From the NCBI RefSeq assembly GCF_024584805.1, contig NZ_CP075715.1, positions 5,014,526 through 5,078,525 of the forward strand: a stretch of DNA of 64,000 bases, read 5' to 3'. The notes under the pieces were generated by a model. It was not told the DNA's origin, searched no databases, and saw only the letters and a program-made list of their open reading frames with translations. The translations under genes were made by a program, and so were the position numbers. Shown here piece after piece: positions 25,219-33,372 of the stretch; position 1 is the stretch's first letter; each line of letters opens with the position of its first letter. This stretch comes from Streptomyces sp. FIT100. Its GTDB lineage: Bacteria; Actinomycetota; Actinomycetes; Streptomycetales; Streptomycetaceae.

Positions 25219-26832
25219 TCAGCCCTCCCGGACCGGCGAGAGCAGGGCGCGCAGCGGCGCGGTGTCGGGGGTGTCGGCGATCGCCGCGTCGACGGCCGCT
25301 TCCAGGTCCGCCTCCGTGCCGTCGGGGTTCTTCGGCAGGTGCACGGTGGCCGCATCGGACCACGAGAACTCCCAGCCGAGCCGGTCGTGCGCACCCAGTT
25401 CCGCGAGGGCCATGCTGCTCACTCCCTTGCGCAGCGAGGGGCGTACGAACTCGCGGAAGACGCGCCCGCTCGCGGCCGCCGCCTCGTCGGACAGCGGCAG
25501 CCGCTGCGCCAGCTGCCACAGGTGCCCGTCGTCGATCACCTTCAGCAGCGCGGGCAGCGTCGGGTGCTCCTTCGTGTACATCGCGAGCGCCCGGTGCACG
25601 GGCGTGTCCAGCGTGCTCAGCTGGGCCGACATCGAACCGTCCAGCAGCTCCTGCCAGCCGGCGGTGCGCCGGAAGGCGAGCACCCCCGGGAGGAGAACGG
25701 CCTCTTCGAGAGCGACGAGGGTGCGCTCCGGGTCGGTGAGCAGGCCGAGCGCCGCGCCCCGCGCCTCGTCGGTGCGGCCGTCGTCGGGCAGCTCCTCGAT
25801 CCGGCGTACGCGGTCGGCGATGGGCGGGTGCGAGTCGTACGGCGAGGCCGGCTCGGTCGGCAGCTCGGAGCGCATCGGCATCAGTTCGAGCTCGCGCGCG
25901 CTCAGCATCCGGCCGAAGCCGCCGAACACCTCGCCGCGCGGCGGCAGCAGCCGCGCCCCGGCGCCCAGCGTCGCGTAGCGGTCCATGTAGAAGCCGTGGG
26001 CGGCGTCGAGTGCCGGGATCTCGCGGAGCGCGGCGGCCGTGGCGTCGCGGCCCGCGATCCGGGCGGCCGCGGCGTCGGCGGCGTACTCCTGGCGGCGGGA
26101 GGCGGCGCGGGTGGCGCGGAAGAAGAACTTCGCGTACGCCGTGTAGATCTTCGCCATCGTCCGGTAGGTGATCCCGGCCGTGCCCGTGTCGACCTCCTTG
26201 GCCTTCCTGCCCTTGGCGGTCGCCTTCGCGTTCTTCTTCTCCTGGCGCTCCTGCTCCTTGGCGCGCGACGTGTCCGACCGCTCCTCGAAGTGGGCGATGG
26301 TGCGCATCACCTGGGTGCGGCCGCGCCAGGTGAGCGCCGCGAGGCGGGTGTCGGAGTTGGAGAAGTGGCCCAGCTCATGGGCGAGTACGGCCTTCAGCTG
26401 GCCCTCGCTGAGGCCCTGCATCAGCGGCAGGCCCAGGTAGAGGCGGCGGCGGCCGGGCAACAGGCCGAGGAAGCGGGCGTTCTCCGTCACGGCCGCGTTC
26501 ACGTCGGCGGTGAGCACGATCTCGGCCGGCGCGCGGGTGCCCACCTGGTCGGCGAGCTCGCGGACCGTCGCCCACAGCCGTGGTTCGTCGGTCTCGGTGA
26601 CGCCGAGCCCGGCCAGGCCGTCGTCCTTCGGGGCCCGGAGCATGAACATGCCGCGGACGATGGGGACGGCGAGCACGACGCTGACGACGTAGAGCTTCAG
26701 ATAGACGCTGCCGGGGGTCCAGAGCGTCGCGGCCCAGTCGATCGCGGCGAGCAGGGCGAGCATGAGGACGCCGAGCAGATAGAAGCCGGCGAGCAGGACG
26801 ACGGCGCGGAAGGCGCGCAGAGTGGTGCCCAT
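25219..26832 (-). CDS. M48-family membrane zinc metallopeptidase (HtpX-like)
   Basis: A membrane-embedded zinc protease of the HtpX/Ste24 group, which cleaves misfolded or specific membrane proteins. The 537-residue product has two N-terminal membrane helices (about 7-31 and 43-65). The zinc site is HELGH at 152-156 (in VLAHELGHFSNSD), and the third ligand Glu lies in RRQEYAADAAAARIAG at about 250. A charged Lys-rich loop (about 185-215) sits between them. The C-terminal 250 residues (SHPPIADRVRRIEEL onward) are longer than in E. coli HtpX and form an extra domain. The ATG at 26832 follows GGGGGGAA. It leads an operon with two WCxKW-family genes, 3 bp from the first. Confidence 0.88.
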   Translation of the reverse strand: MGTTLRAFRAVVLLAGFYLLGVLMLALLAAIDWAATLWTPGSVYLKLYVVSVVLAVPIVRGMFMLRAPKDDGLAGLGVTETDEPRLWATVRELADQVGTRAPAEIVLTADVNAAVTENARFLGLLPGRRRLYLGLPLMQGLSEGQLKAVLAHELGHFSNSDTRLAALTWRGRTQVMRTIAHFEERSDTSRAKEQERQEKKNAKATAKGRKAKEVDTGTAGITYRTMAKIYTAYAKFFFRATRAASRRQEYAADAAAARIAGRDATAAALREIPALDAAHGFYMDRYATLGAGARLLPPRGEVFGGFGRMLSARELELMPMRSELPTEPASPYDSHPPIADRVRRIEELPDDGRTDEARGAALGLLTDPERTLVALEEAVLLPGVLAFRRTAGWQELLDGSMSAQLSTLDTPVHRALAMYTKEHPTLPALLKVIDDGHLWQLAQRLPLSDEAAAASGRVFREFVRPSLRKGVSSMALAELGAHDRLGWEFSWSDAATVHLPKNPDGTEADLEAAVDAAIADTPDTAPLRALLSPVREG

Positions 26833-27170
26833 CGGGCGGTTCCCCCCACGGGAAAGCGGACATGGCGAGTTCGCGCGTGTGCGTGTGTGTACGTGAGCGC
26901 GCGTGTGTGGGGGGACGGTGAGTATCGCGCGACGAAGTCGCAGGTGGCAAGGCGGTTCGCAAGGCGCGGGGCGCCGGTGGCGAAGGCGCGTGCACGTGCG
27001 GGCGCGAGCATGCGGGGCCGTCCCGGCACCAGGTCGGGCAGTGGTTCCCGCTCGTTTACGGTCCCTATACTCAGGCGACATTTGCTCGACCAGCAGCTCG
27101 ACGCAGCTTGACCAGCAGCTTGACGCAGCTCGACCAGCGCAGCTCGACCGACAGAGGGCGATCCGACTCC
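26833..27170. other. Divergent promoter region with alternating GT/GC tract
   Basis: The 338 bp between the M48 gene and the acyltransferase gene hold no gene. Positions 26872-26909 are an almost uninterrupted alternating purine-pyrimidine run (CGCGCGTGTGCGTGTGTGTA and onward), a composition that can form Z-DNA. Promoters for both divergent genes must lie here. Confidence 0.55.
27085..27155. repeat. 22-bp direct repeats before the acyltransferase start
   Basis: Two adjacent 22-bp units (27085-27106 and 27107-27128) differ only by C/T at two positions, each containing GACCAGCAG and GACGCAG. A partial third copy (CTCGACCAGCGCAGCTCGAC) follows to about 27150. The repeats sit immediately upstream of the acyltransferase ribosome site (AGAGGGCG). 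Confidence 0.7.
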
Positions 27171-28343
27171 ATGACCCAGCCGACGGCCACAGCACCGCCC
27201 TCCCGGCCCGCTCGTCTCGACTCCCTCACCGGACTGCGCTGGTGGGCCGCGTTCGCCGTCTTCGCGCACCACATGACGAACCTGGCACCGCTGCCGATCC
27301 ACGACGTGGTCGGGTTCGGCAAGTACGGCGTGACGCTCTTCTTCGTCCTGTCGGGCTTCGTCCTGACCTGGTCGGCGCGACCCGGCGTCACGGCGCCCAC
27401 GTTCTACTGGCGGCGCTTCGCCCGTATCTATCCGGCGCACTTCGTGGCGCTGCTGCTGGCGCTTCCGGTGTTCTACAGCTTCAGCCCCGACCCCGCCCAG
27501 GGGTGGGTCAAGCCGGTCAGCGTCGGCATCCTGCTGCTGTCGATTCCCCTGATCCAGGGCTGGTGGCGCGATCCGGTCCTGCTGTACTCGGGCAACCCGG
27601 CGGCATGGACGCTCACCTGCGAGTTCTTCTTCTACGCCCTCTTCCCGGCGCTGCACCGCGTCTTCCGGCGGCTGCGGGTCCGCGGGGCGCTGGTGGCCGC
27701 GGTGCTCGGCTTCGGCGCGGCCTTCGGATACCGCATCCTCGTGTGGTCCCACCCGGATTCCTGGGCGGCGACGCTACCGCTCCCGGTCGTGCGGCTGAGC
27801 GAGTTCGTCATCGGCATCGCCATCGCCCGCGCCATGCTCTCGGGCTGGCGAGTCCGCATCGCGCCGATCTGGGTCTTCCTGGGCTCCGCGGCCCTCGTCG
27901 GCTGGCTGACCACGACCGCCGACCGGCCTGCCGGCAGCACCTTCGCGGCCTTCGTCCGGGTCACCCAGGAAGAGTGGATCATCTTCGCCTGTGCGGCGAT
28001 GATCGCGACCGTCGCCTGGCGCGACCTCACCGGCCGGCGCTCCCTGCTGCGCCGGCGCCCGCTGGTGCTGCTCGGCGAGTGGTCGTACGCCTTCTACCTC
28101 GTCCACGCGACCTTCGTGTACACCGCCCGCGATCTGTTCGGGAAGGAGACGGTGGCCTGGTCGAACCTCCAGTGGTACGCGGCCCTGCTCGCCGTCTCGC
28201 TCGCCGGGGCCGCCGCCCTGCACTACGCGGTGGAGCGCCCGCTGGAGCGCAGGCTGCGGCTGTGGTGGGACCGCCGCCGGACGGACGGGGCGGCGATTCC
28301 GGCGGCGCGGGCCGCGGAGTCGCGCCAGAGCGCCGGCGTCTGA
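27171..28343 (+). CDS. Acyltransferase-3 family membrane protein
   Basis: A 390-residue polytopic O-acyltransferase of the acyltransferase-3 (OafA/NodX-like) family. These transfer acyl groups to extracytoplasmic sugars, glycans or secondary metabolites. The N-terminus opens with RLDSLTGLRWWAAFAVFAHH, containing the conserved Arg and His of the family. GKYGVTLFFVLSGFVLTWS and FYWRRFARIYPAHFVALLLA follow, and about ten hydrophobic helices are visible. It ends with LGEWSYAFYLVHATFVY and a basic cytoplasmic tail. The ATG follows AGAGGGCG. It lies divergent from the M48/WCxKW operon, with the third WCxKW gene on its other side. The acceptor substrate is unknown. Confidence 0.88.
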   Translation: MTQPTATAPPSRPARLDSLTGLRWWAAFAVFAHHMTNLAPLPIHDVVGFGKYGVTLFFVLSGFVLTWSARPGVTAPTFYWRRFARIYPAHFVALLLALPVFYSFSPDPAQGWVKPVSVGILLLSIPLIQGWWRDPVLLYSGNPAAWTLTCEFFFYALFPALHRVFRRLRVRGALVAAVLGFGAAFGYRILVWSHPDSWAATLPLPVVRLSEFVIGIAIARAMLSGWRVRIAPIWVFLGSAALVGWLTTTADRPAGSTFAAFVRVTQEEWIIFACAAMIATVAWRDLTGRRSLLRRRPLVLLGEWSYAFYLVHATFVYTARDLFGKETVAWSNLQWYAALLAVSLAGAAALHYAVERPLERRLRLWWDRRRTDGAAIPAARAAESRQSAGV

Positions 28344-28410
28344 GCGAAGGCCCCACGTCTGAGCGAAGGCCCCACGTCTGAGCGAAGGCCCCACGTCTGA
28401 GCGAAGGCCC
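28338..28410. repeat. 19-bp tandem repeat overlapping a stop codon
   Basis: Four head-to-tail copies of GTCTGAGCGAAGGCCCCAC (the last partial) start at the final Val codon and TGA of the acyltransferase gene, so every copy carries the same GTC-TGA. They look like slippage duplications of the gene's 3' end. Confidence 0.85.
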
Positions 28411-28497
28411 GCCGCCACCCCCGGCCACCACCCCCGCGCCCCCTGGTCCACCGCCACGCCGCGGTGGTCCCGGGCCGCATCGGGGCCCCGCCTGCCG

Positions 28498-29601
28498 TCA
28501 GTGCAGCAGCGTCGCCGGGCTGCCGCCGTTCGCCTCGTACCCCGCCACCGCCAGCGCCCGGTACACCGCGTACTCCGCCGCCGGATCGCCGCCGTGGGTC
28601 CACGGCAGCGCCCCGACGTGGCCGTCCACACGCACCAGTTGGTGCATCGCCTCGGCCCAGCGCTCCATACGGACGAGGAAGAGGACCAGCAGATGCCGCA
28701 CGTGCGGGAGCACCGGGTCGTCGGGGCGGGCCGAGTGCGTCGCGTGCAGTGCGCCCTCGACGGCCTTGGTCACGACGGCGCTCTCGTAGAAGGCCGCCAC
28801 CAGGTTGACCTCGGGCAGGTGCTCGTACACGGCGAACAGCGGCAGCCCGGCGAGCAGGGAGCCCTGCGGGGCGCGGGCCGCGGCCGTCGTCGCGAAGTGG
28901 TCGGCCTCCTCGCGGGAGCCGTGCCACTTCTCGCACCAGTAGTGCAGGGCGGCCAGGTGCGCGCCCATGTGCGCGGGCGCACGGTCGATGACCTTCGCCC
29001 ACACCTGGTCGAACTGGTCGTGGGGGTAGCCGAGTCCGCGGGCGACGGCCAGTTCGACGATGTACGGAACGGGGTCGCCGGGGGCCAGCAGCGCCGCCTC
29101 GGAGCAGACCGAGCGGGCCTCCTCCAGGATGATCCGGAAGTCGTCCGCCCCGGCCGACGACGAGCGCCACGCCTGCTGCACCAGGAACTCGGCGTGCACG
29201 GCCGCGCCGCCCGCGTCCTTCGGCGACTCCGCGCGCCAGGTGCGCAGCCAGGAACCGCCGGTGCCCGGCTGCTGCTGGAGTTCGAGCGACGCCGCGCCCG
29301 CGAACGCCTGCACGCGCTGCCAGCGCAGCTCGCCCTCCTTGGGCGTGCCCGCGAGCAGCTGCGAGGCGGCCCGCCAGTCCTGGGTGCGCTGCACGAGGTC
29401 GAGGACGTCCAGGAGGTCCTGGTCGGGGCCGGGGAGCCGCAGATCGAGCAGCTCCTGCCGTACGAAGCCGTAGGCCGCGGGGTCCGCGGCGTCGGGCGAG
29501 CCGGGGGCGACCTGCCGGATGCCGCCGCCGCGGCGCAGGACGTACGGGCCGATGATCGCGGCGAGCATGCACATCGCGATCAGGAACCAGAGAATCTCCA
29601 T
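28498..29601 (-). CDS. Membrane-anchored helical-repeat protein C (WCxKW family)
   Basis: A 367-residue third paralogue of the genes at 22928 and 24082. An N-terminal membrane helix (LWFLIAMCMLAAIIGPYVL) is followed by a helical soluble part. This has HLAALHYWCEKWHGS at about 225, GSLLAGLPLFAVYEHL, PVLPHVRHLLVLFLVRM and VDGHVGALPW. It is more divergent than A and B and is transcribed alone, divergent from the cystathionine gamma-synthase gene (59 bp between starts). Function unknown. Retention of the same Tyr-Trp-Cys-x-Lys-Trp-x-Gly-Ser core in all three argues for a shared specific role. Confidence 0.75.
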   Translation of the reverse strand: MEILWFLIAMCMLAAIIGPYVLRRGGGIRQVAPGSPDAADPAAYGFVRQELLDLRLPGPDQDLLDVLDLVQRTQDWRAASQLLAGTPKEGELRWQRVQAFAGAASLELQQQPGTGGSWLRTWRAESPKDAGGAAVHAEFLVQQAWRSSSAGADDFRIILEEARSVCSEAALLAPGDPVPYIVELAVARGLGYPHDQFDQVWAKVIDRAPAHMGAHLAALHYWCEKWHGSREEADHFATTAAARAPQGSLLAGLPLFAVYEHLPEVNLVAAFYESAVVTKAVEGALHATHSARPDDPVLPHVRHLLVLFLVRMERWAEAMHQLVRVDGHVGALPWTHGGDPAAEYAVYRALAVAGYEANGGSPATLLH

Positions 29602-29660
29602 ACCGTCATTGTCCCGGACGGCACGGGGACGGGTGCCGGTCGGGGCTAGGCTCGGGCTTC

Positions 29661-30842
29661 ATGAGCGACCAGCACAGCCACGAGCACAGCCACGAGCACG
29701 GCCATGACCACGGCTTCGAGACCACCGCCATCCACGCGGGCAACACCGCGGACCCGCTGACCGGCGCGGTCGTCCCGCCCATCTACCAGGTGTCCACGTA
29801 CAAGCAGGACGGGGTGGGCGGCCTGCGCGGCGGCTACGAGTACAGCCGCAGCGCCAACCCGACGCGTACCGCGCTGGAGGAGAACCTCGCGGCGCTGGAG
29901 GGCGGCCGGCGCGGCCTCGCCTTCGCTTCCGGACTCGCCGCCGAGGACTGCCTGCTGCGCACGCTGCTGGTCCCCGGCGACCACGTGGTCATCCCGAACG
30001 ACGCGTACGGCGGCACCTTCCGGCTCTTCGCGAAGGTCGTGCAGCGCTGGGGCGTGGAGTACTCCGTCGCCGACACCTCCGACCCGGCGTCGGTACGGGC
30101 CGCCCTCACCGACCGCACCAAGGTCATCTGGGTGGAGACCCCGTCGAACCCGCTGCTCGGCATCACCGACATCGCGGCGGTCGCCGGCGTCGCACGGGCG
30201 GCGGGGGCGAAGCTCGTCGTCGACAACACCTTCGCCAGCCCCTATCTCCAGCAGCCGCTCGCGCTCGGCGCCGACGTGGTCGTGCACTCCCTGACCAAGT
30301 ACATGGGCGGCCACTCCGACGTCGTCGGCGGCGCGCTCGTCACCGCCGACGACGCGCTCGGCGAGGAACTGGCGTACCACCAGAACGCGATGGGCGCGGT
30401 CGCCGGGCCCTTCGACTCCTGGATCGTGCTGCGCGGCATCAAGACGCTGGCGGTACGGATGGACCGGCACAGCGCGAACGCGGCGCGCATCGCCGAGATG
30501 CTCACCAAGCACCCCAAGGTGACCCGGGTCCTCTACCCGGGCCTGCCCGAGCACCCCGGCCACGAGATCGCCGCGAAGCAGATGAAGGACTTCGGCGGCA
30601 TGGTCTCCTTCCAGGTCGCGGGCGGCGAGGAGGCGGCGGTCGAGGTCTGCGACCGTGCGCGGCTCTTCACGCTCGGGGAGTCCCTGGGCGGCGTGGAGTC
30701 CCTCATCGAGCACCCGGGCCGCATGACGCACGCGTCGGTGGCGGGCTCGGCGCTGGAGGTCCCGGCGGACCTGGTCCGGCTGTCCGTCGGCATCGAGTCC
30801 GTGGACGACCTGCTCTCGGACCTCAAGCAGGCCCTCGGCTGA
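29661..30842 (+). CDS. Cystathionine gamma-synthase/gamma-lyase with His-rich N-terminus
   Basis: A PLP enzyme of the Cys/Met metabolism family, acting in trans-sulfuration between cysteine, cystathionine and homocysteine. Synthase (metB-like) and lyase activities cannot be separated by eye. The 393-residue protein shows GYEYSRSANPTRTALE, FASGLAAEDCLLRTLL and the PLP lysine in SLTKYMGGHSD (Lys213). The family C-terminus SLGGVESLIEHPGRMTHAS follows. An unusual N-terminal tail has seven alternating histidines between residues 5 and 17 (HSHEHSHEHGHDH). This is not part of the catalytic fold and suggests metal binding (inference). A hairpin (TGCCCCGGGCG with CGCCCGGGGGCA) follows at 30855-30896. 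Confidence 0.93.
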   Translation: MSDQHSHEHSHEHGHDHGFETTAIHAGNTADPLTGAVVPPIYQVSTYKQDGVGGLRGGYEYSRSANPTRTALEENLAALEGGRRGLAFASGLAAEDCLLRTLLVPGDHVVIPNDAYGGTFRLFAKVVQRWGVEYSVADTSDPASVRAALTDRTKVIWVETPSNPLLGITDIAAVAGVARAAGAKLVVDNTFASPYLQQPLALGADVVVHSLTKYMGGHSDVVGGALVTADDALGEELAYHQNAMGAVAGPFDSWIVLRGIKTLAVRMDRHSANAARIAEMLTKHPKVTRVLYPGLPEHPGHEIAAKQMKDFGGMVSFQVAGGEEAAVEVCDRARLFTLGESLGGVESLIEHPGRMTHASVAGSALEVPADLVRLSVGIESVDDLLSDLKQALG

Positions 30843-30921
30843 GTCGTGCGGCGATGCCCCGGGCGGACGCGCGAAAGCGCCGAACGCCCGGGGGCACCGC
30901 GTCACACTGCTGTGCCCGCTC

Positions 30922-31242
30922 TCAGCCCTTATCGGGAGACCCGGGAGAACCGGGAGACCCGTGAGATGTGGGAGACGCCGGCCCGGGCTTGCCGCCGTCC
31001 GCCGTGATGCCCGCGCCGGACATCGCCCCGGCGCCCGCGCCGGCCGCCGGGGCCTCTTCGAAGTTCACCCGCCCCATGTGCCGGTTCATGGACTTCATCA
31101 GCATCCACACACCCACGGCGAGCGCCGCGAAGACGAGGAAGCCGAGGACACCCGGGGTCACCTTGTTCTCGTCCAGCTCCTTGGCGGCGAGCGGGACGAG
31201 ATGGGACATTGCGAGGTTTGCGCCAGCAGTCATGTCAGGCAT
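30922..31242 (-). CDS. Small single-pass membrane protein downstream of mca
   Basis: A 106-residue protein with one membrane helix (VTPGVLGFLVFAALAVGVWML), then a basic motif MKSMNRHMGRVNF and a long Gly/Pro/Ser tail ending in SPGSPGSPDK. The start overlaps the mca stop by 8 nt, so the two genes are co-expressed. An internal ATG at 31209 (MSHLVPLAAKELDENK) is an alternative start where recognisable sequence begins. Similar small proteins sit beside mca in other streptomycetes (recalled, unchecked). Function unknown. Confidence 0.7.
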   Translation of the reverse strand: MPDMTAGANLAMSHLVPLAAKELDENKVTPGVLGFLVFAALAVGVWMLMKSMNRHMGRVNFEEAPAAGAGAGAMSGAGITADGGKPGPASPTSHGSPGSPGSPDKG

Positions 31243-32116
31243 TGTCGCGGATGCCCGCGAAGAGGTCGCTCTCGGGGAGGGAGGTGTCCACGAGGGACGT
31301 GGCGAGCTCGTACTCCTCGGTGGGCCAGACCTCCTTCTGGACGTCCATCGGAACGCGGAACCAGCCGCCCTCGGGGTCGATCTGCGTCGCGTGCGCGATC
31401 AGCGCCTTGTCGCGGATCTCGAAGAAGTCGGCGCACGGCACGTACGTCGTCAGGGTCCGCTCGGCGCGCTGGAACTCCTTCCAGCGCTCCAGCCACTCGC
31501 CGTACGGCGATTCCAGGCCACGGGCGAGCAGCGCCTCGTGCAGGGCCACCGTGCGGGGCCGGTTGAAGCCCTGGTTGTAGTAGAGCTTCTGCGGCTGGAA
31601 GGCCGTGCCGTACTCGGACTCGGGGTACTTCTCGGTGTCGGCCGCACCCTCGAAGGCCACCATCGTGATCTTGTGGGTCATGATGTGGTCCGGGTGCGGG
31701 TAGCCGCCGTTCTCGTCGTACGTCGTGATGACCTGCGGCCGGAAGGCGCGGATCTTCCGCACCAGTTCGCCGGCGGCCTTGTCGACGTCCTCAAGGGCGA
31801 AGCAGCCCTCGGGGAGCGGGGGCAGCGGGTCGCCCTCGGGCAGGCCGGAGTCGACGAAGCCGAGCCACTCCTGCTCCACGCCGAGGATCTCGCGGGCCTC
31901 GTCCATCTCCTTGCGGCGCACCTCGTGGATGTTCTCCTCGATGTACGCGTCGCCCTGGAGCTTCGGGTTGAGGATGGAGCCGCGCTCGCCTCCCGTGCAG
32001 GTCACGACCAGCACGTCCACCCCCTCGGAAACATACTTGGCCATCGTTGCCGCGCCCTTGCTCGACTCGTCGTCGGGGTGGGCATGAACGGCCATCAGTC
32101 GCAGCTGCTCAGTCAA
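31235..32116 (-). CDS. mca: Mycothiol S-conjugate amidase Mca
   Basis: Mca cleaves mycothiol S-conjugates of toxins, releasing a mercapturic acid for export and glucosaminyl-inositol for mycothiol recycling; it is an actinobacterial detoxification enzyme in the cytoplasm. The zinc-binding LmbE/GlcNAc-PI de-N-acetylase motif HAHPDDESS lies at residues 11-19, the second site GGYPHPDHIMTH near 142, and TCTGGERGS and NIHEVRRKEMDEA are present. A TTG start at 32116 (GAGG 8 nt upstream, giving fMet-TEQLRLMAVHAHP) is preferred over an upstream ATG at 32215, which would add 33 non-conserved residues. The DUF4307 gene is divergent. Confidence 0.93.
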   Translation of the reverse strand: MTEQLRLMAVHAHPDDESSKGAATMAKYVSEGVDVLVVTCTGGERGSILNPKLQGDAYIEENIHEVRRKEMDEAREILGVEQEWLGFVDSGLPEGDPLPPLPEGCFALEDVDKAAGELVRKIRAFRPQVITTYDENGGYPHPDHIMTHKITMVAFEGAADTEKYPESEYGTAFQPQKLYYNQGFNRPRTVALHEALLARGLESPYGEWLERWKEFQRAERTLTTYVPCADFFEIRDKALIAHATQIDPEGGWFRVPMDVQKEVWPTEEYELATSLVDTSLPESDLFAGIRDNA

Positions 32117-32213
32117 GACTCGATCCTCGGTGATTCGGGCGTCAGGCAGACTTCTATAGTGACGGAATCGGGAGGCCGAAAATTCCGGCATCTCCGAGTG
32201 TGAGAGGACGATC

Positions 32214-32618
32214 ATGACCGCGGTGCGCGAACAGCTTCCCGAGGGTCGCTACGGCCGCTCCGCGGACGAGCGCGCCGACCGCGGACTCAGGATCGTCGGT
32301 GCGGTGCTGGGCGTGGGCCTGCTCGCCATGGTGGGCTGGTTCGGCTACGACTACGTGGGCGGCCAGCGGATCAGCGCCGAGATGATCAAGTGGGACGTGA
32401 CCGCGGACGACCGGGTCGAGGTCCATCTCGAAGTGCGCAAGGACAAGGACGCCAAGGGCTACTGCACCCTGCGCTCCCGCGCCGCGGACGGCGGTGAGGT
32501 CGGCCGCAGGGACGTGCGCTTCGACGCCCCCGTGAGCCGTGTCGACCAGGTCGTCACGGTGCGTACGACGGCGAGGGCGACCAGTGCCGAGCTGGCGGGC
32601 TGCACGACCGACGGCTGA
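32214..32618 (+). CDS. DUF4307 membrane protein
   Basis: A 134-residue protein with one membrane helix (RIVGAVLGVGLLAMVGWFGY) followed by an extracytoplasmic beta domain (ISAEMIKWDVTADDRVEVHL, YCTLRSRAADGGEVGRRDV). This matches DUF4307, an actinobacterial family with no assigned role. GAGAGGA lies 6 nt before the ATG. It is divergent from mca and upstream of greA in the same direction; this neighbourhood is conserved in actinomycetes (recalled). Confidence 0.85.
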   Translation: MTAVREQLPEGRYGRSADERADRGLRIVGAVLGVGLLAMVGWFGYDYVGGQRISAEMIKWDVTADDRVEVHLEVRKDKDAKGYCTLRSRAADGGEVGRRDVRFDAPVSRVDQVVTVRTTARATSAELAGCTTDG

Positions 32619-32803
32619 CCGGCGACAGGCAGGGGCCCGACGGCGTCTGTGCGGGGCTGACCTGCATTGACGCATTCTTGAGGTCTTTTGGTCCTCCCCC
32701 TTTTCGCCACTCGTTGTTAGGCTCGTGGTTTCGCCCGCTCCTGGAGGCACATGCTTCCGGGTAGGGCGATGCTTTGTATTCCCAGTACCTACGAGGAGCA
32801 CCT

Positions 32804-33301
32804 GTGACCCAGACCAGTGAGAACGTCACCTGGCTCACCCAGGAGGCGTACAACCAGCTCAAGGCCGAGCTGGAGTACCTGTCTGGTCCCGCACGCGTCG
32901 AGATCGCCAAGAAGATCGAGGCGGCCCGTGAGGAGGGCGACCTGCGGGAGAACGGCGGGTACCACGCGGCCAAGGAGGAGCAGGGCAAGCAGGAGCTCCG
33001 TGTGCGCCAGCTGACCCAGCTCCTGGAGAACGCCAAGGTCGGCGAGGCTCCGGCGGACGACGGCACGGTGGCCCCCGGCATGGTCGTGACGGTCGCCTTC
33101 GACGGCGACGAGAGCGACACCGAGACCTTCCTGCTGGCCTCGCGCGAGTACGCGTCGAGCGACATCTCGACGTACTCCCCGCAGTCCCCGCTGGGCGCCG
33201 GCGTCAACGGCAAGAAGGTCGGCGAGGACGCCGAGTACGAGCTGCCCAACGGCAGGACGGCCATGGTGAGGATCCTCGAGGCCAAGCCGTACCAGGGCTG
33301 A
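32804..33301 (+). CDS. greA: Transcription elongation factor GreA
   Basis: GreA rescues backtracked RNA polymerase by stimulating transcript cleavage. The 165-residue product has the N-terminal antiparallel coiled coil (about 8-80, with AAREEGDLRENGGYHAAKEE carrying the acidic tip DLRENG). The C-terminal FKBP-like domain ends in GEDAEYELPNGRTAMVRIL. The GTG at 32804 is preferred because GAGGAG stands 5 nt upstream; a TTG ten codons earlier has no site. A strong terminator follows at 33327. Confidence 0.95.
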   Translation: MTQTSENVTWLTQEAYNQLKAELEYLSGPARVEIAKKIEAAREEGDLRENGGYHAAKEEQGKQELRVRQLTQLLENAKVGEAPADDGTVAPGMVVTVAFDGDESDTETFLLASREYASSDISTYSPQSPLGAGVNGKKVGEDAEYELPNGRTAMVRILEAKPYQG

Positions 33302-33326
33302 GCGCCCGACCGCGGACCGTATACGG

Positions 33327-33360
33327 AAGGCCCCCGGCACCAGACGGTGCCGGGGGCCTT
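33327..33360. terminator. Bidirectional terminator of greA and the ABC operon
   Basis: A perfect 15-bp stem (AAGGCCCCCGGCACC, loop agac, GGTGCCGGGGGCCTT) lies between the convergent greA and ABC permease genes. It is flanked by A and T residues suited to termination in both directions. Confidence 0.9.
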
Positions 33361-33372
33361 GCGTCGTACGGG

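Noticed and set aside
22928..25519. A single 863-codon protein across paralogue A and B
   Set aside because: Only its last 358 residues are in the true frame; the first part is antisense or out of frame to paralogue A and the M48 gene.
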